Source: Pomphorhynchus laevis (taxonomy: Eukaryota > Acanthocephala > Palaeacanthocephala > Echinorhynchida > Pomphorhynchidae). Taken from it: DNA of 64,000 nt. The translations under genes and the position numbers were made by a program. Shown piece by piece: positions 61,961 through 64,000 of the stretch (within the stretch, counting starts at the first letter, position 1; each line of letters begins with the position of its first letter). The stretch is from positions 1 to 64,000 of the forward strand of contig WNNJ02002399.1 in NCBI GenBank assembly GCA_012934845.2, written 5' to 3'. Under the pieces are notes generated by a model. The model ran no database searches. It saw nothing but the letters and a program-made list of their open reading frames with translations, and was not told the origin of the DNA.

Positions 61961-64000
61961 ATAATAATAATTATAATAATTAATTTTTTTTTAAAATAAC
62001 TTTATTGAAAAAGAAAAGTAAATTTTACAGAAATTAGGTTCCCGTAAACGGGCCTATAAATGAGATTTATTGTCAGGAAAGATTGGATGTCTTCTACTTG
62101 ATCGCGGCATTCGCAGACATAGTGAAGAAGACATAGTTAGTCTTCGAGCACAGCGCAAAACTCGCTGTGGTGGGTTGTCATAAGATTAATAGGTTTGGAA
62201 CAGCTGGAACGTGGCGAGCGTAAGCATGCGGAAACTGATCGTGCGATTTCAAAACTGATGTCTCGTTTCATCTTTATGGCTAGATCAGGATAAGAACGCG
62301 TTGACCGATGCGTCAGTTTTGAAGCCGTGGTTTTGATTAATCTTTCCGCTTCTATGCCCATTCCTCCCGAAGTGGAGAAAATAAGAGGTATGAAAGACCC
62401 TCGTTCAACTAGCGCAATCCGTTCACTGTATTTGGCTTTCTTGCGACTCTCGTTGTATTCGAAAACAGACTCAGGCTTCCTTGATATGTTCGATTAAGCA
62501 GGTGCAGCAAATACATTAACATCAAAAAATGTTCGCTCAAATCGACTACCGTGCAGCCCGGAACAAATTATGTCAAGACGCGCGCTTGGATCACGGGTTG
62601 TTGTTGTTCGTTCGGAAGTAATATTTTCAGGAACCTCGGTTAGCTGAGGTTCGCAAGCTACGCCGTGAGATATGCGGCTAAGATAGTGTGAGATGATGTC
62701 GCGGACTGCGTTATGCCGGATCGAAGGCAAAGCACCTCGTCTACATGATAAGGAATGAGCCACACTGACTCGAGTGCCGCAAATGCAGTTGCTAACTCCA
62801 ATCTTAGGATCAGTATGTCCATACCTTGCGTTCAAAGCATCCCTGAATTCGTTAGAAGAAAGATAAAAAATTTCATGCTTGAGCGGAAGCGCACTTAACC
62901 ACGAAGAAGCTCCACTGCGAGCAGCATGCGCGATCAGATTACTGGTTGCGGGTATCGCTAAGATCGGAATTTTAGAGAGGCGTTCTTGGTGCGATAGTGA
63001 TCGTAGTGTCTTGATTTCGCTAAGCATAGTTTTCTGCCTCTCTCTTAGGCTATCGCCACCTGAACCAGAATTATAGGTTGAAATTAGCATGTTTGAGGAT
63101 TTGCGTTCAAGTGTGGCTGTGGTTGCAAGGTTCGCGATACCAATACCTCTAAATTTTAAAGGAGAGCACAATATTGACTTCCAGTCTTCATCGAGGTCCC
63201 AGGACACGAAGTTTGGGAGAAGCTGTGTGGTTAAGGTGTGTGAGAGATCCGACCAGATAGTGGCTGAACAGTCGCAGGTGCGCATTATATGTGTCCACTT
63301 AAATTGGACGGAGTTGATTAATCCTGCAAAAGCAACATGCGGATCTACCTTGGCAACATAATCGAGACGTTGCAGCATTGTGGTCCATGTAGACAGAAGT
63401 TTTGCGGTTGCTGCATTTACAAAATCGTTGGACCCGACTGGACTGCCGAGAATGATGATTCCATCGGTGGAAGTTTTTATTTCGGGGTCGGGGAGGTTCG
63501 ATTGATCAATATGAAGGTGTGATAGGAGGTGAGACTTACGTGTGTTTACGAAATAGCCATACTTTGGTCCATCGGTATGAAGCACTTCCCATACCTGTTT
63601 CAAAACGTCAGTGGTCCCAATAAAGTTGGCGTCGTCTGCATACCATTTTTGGAAGACCGACGGAACTTTGCGTTGAATTGCTTTTATCAAAGGGAGAGAG
63701 GTCAGGGCGAAGCCAGCCATCGCCAAAGGATCGCCCTGGGTGAAACCTTCGGTGGAGTATAAGCTTTGACTTCCCACAATGAGTTGTGCAGGGTTTGCGT
63801 AGACATTACAAAGAGCCCGAGAAAGCGACGGGCATACGAAATCTATGTTGTGTAATGCCACCGCTCTGTTTGTTCGGTTGAAAGCATTTGAAGCATCGAT
63901 TGACAAAATACAGTGGTCGTTGTGACGGTTAAACTCATCTCTAAGTGTGCTGATGGCGACTTCGATACCGCCTTTTTGAGAACCCCCAATTGAAAGGACC
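61961..64000 (-). mobile_element. RLE-A retrotransposon C12, runs off the right edge
   Basis: Tail: AAT/ATT repeats and oligo(T) at 61961-61993. The 3' UTR holds GGTTCCCGTAAACGGGCC (62037-62054), whose coding-strand stem CCCG...CGGG differs from the other copies yet pairs perfectly. Coding sequence starts at about 62137 and is still open at the window edge. Confidence 0.87.
62137..64000 (-). pseudogene. RLE-A protein C12, partial, one nonsense codon
   Basis: Open from the edge (VLSIGGSQKGGIEVAIS) to 62494: ILSIDASNAFNRTNRAVAL (motif A), TEGFTQGDPLAMAGFALT, FQKWYADDANFIGTTD, GIGIANLATTAT, GASSWLSALPLKHE, CICGTRVSVAHSLSCRRG, PSARLDIICSGLHGSRFERT and FFDVNVFAAPA. One TAA follows. The same frame continues with SNISRKPESVFEYNESRKKA, KYSERIALVERGS, PLIFSTSGGMGIEAERLIK and the end SACLRSPRSSCSKP (stop near 62137). 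The N-terminal half lies beyond the window. Confidence 0.87.

Overview
The window is a repeat graveyard from an AT-rich eukaryotic genome, almost certainly an invertebrate animal. I find no host protein-coding gene, rRNA, bacterial operon or CRISPR array. The evidence is the element content: Penelope-like retroelements (PLEs), CR1/L2-group LINEs with two ORFs, non-LTR elements whose C-terminus is a restriction-like endonuclease (RLE), a Buster-type hAT transposon and a Ginger-like DNA transposon. I cannot name the phylum from this sequence.

Layout. 0-7 kb: AT-rich Naiad-type PLE copies (P1 on +, P2 and P2b on -), interrupted by a fragment of a second RLE family (RLE-B). 7-12.8 kb: a LINE tail, then a complete hAT transposon (8312-11572, 577-aa transposase, 8-bp target-site duplication) carrying a nested 833-bp Ginger-like element with its own inverted repeats and 5-bp duplication. 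12.8-16 kb: the best Naiad PLE copy (P3, -). 16-20 kb: LINE-B and CR1 fragments. 20.6-25.2 kb: a nearly full-length LINE-B on -. 25.3-32.2 kb: RLE-A fragments and an RLE-B element split by a full-length LINE-B on + (26940-31201). 32.6-44.5 kb: CR1 elements D, E and F, with an intact RLE-A element (1019 aa) inside D. 44.5-49.4 kb: PLE C-terminal endonuclease fragments, a tRNA-derived SINE and a LINE RT fragment. 49.4-64 kb: a run of seven RLE-A copies, one with an intact 995-aa ORF.

How the parts relate. RLE-A is the dominant theme. Copies share a Cys-rich N-terminus, a central RT (YADD), a CCHC knuckle and an RLE domain with a conserved arginine-rich end. Many are joined to neighbours through oligo(A) plus (AAT/TTA)n tracts. 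Five copies keep a small bulged hairpin in the 3' UTR. Exact target-site duplications fix the order of several nested insertions: Ginger-like into hAT, LINE-B into RLE-B, and RLE-A C5 next to CR1-F. Elements with apparently intact proteins are the hAT (8474-10207), RLE-A C3 (35104-38163), RLE-A C9 (55069-58056) and CR1-E ORF2 (38260-41226).
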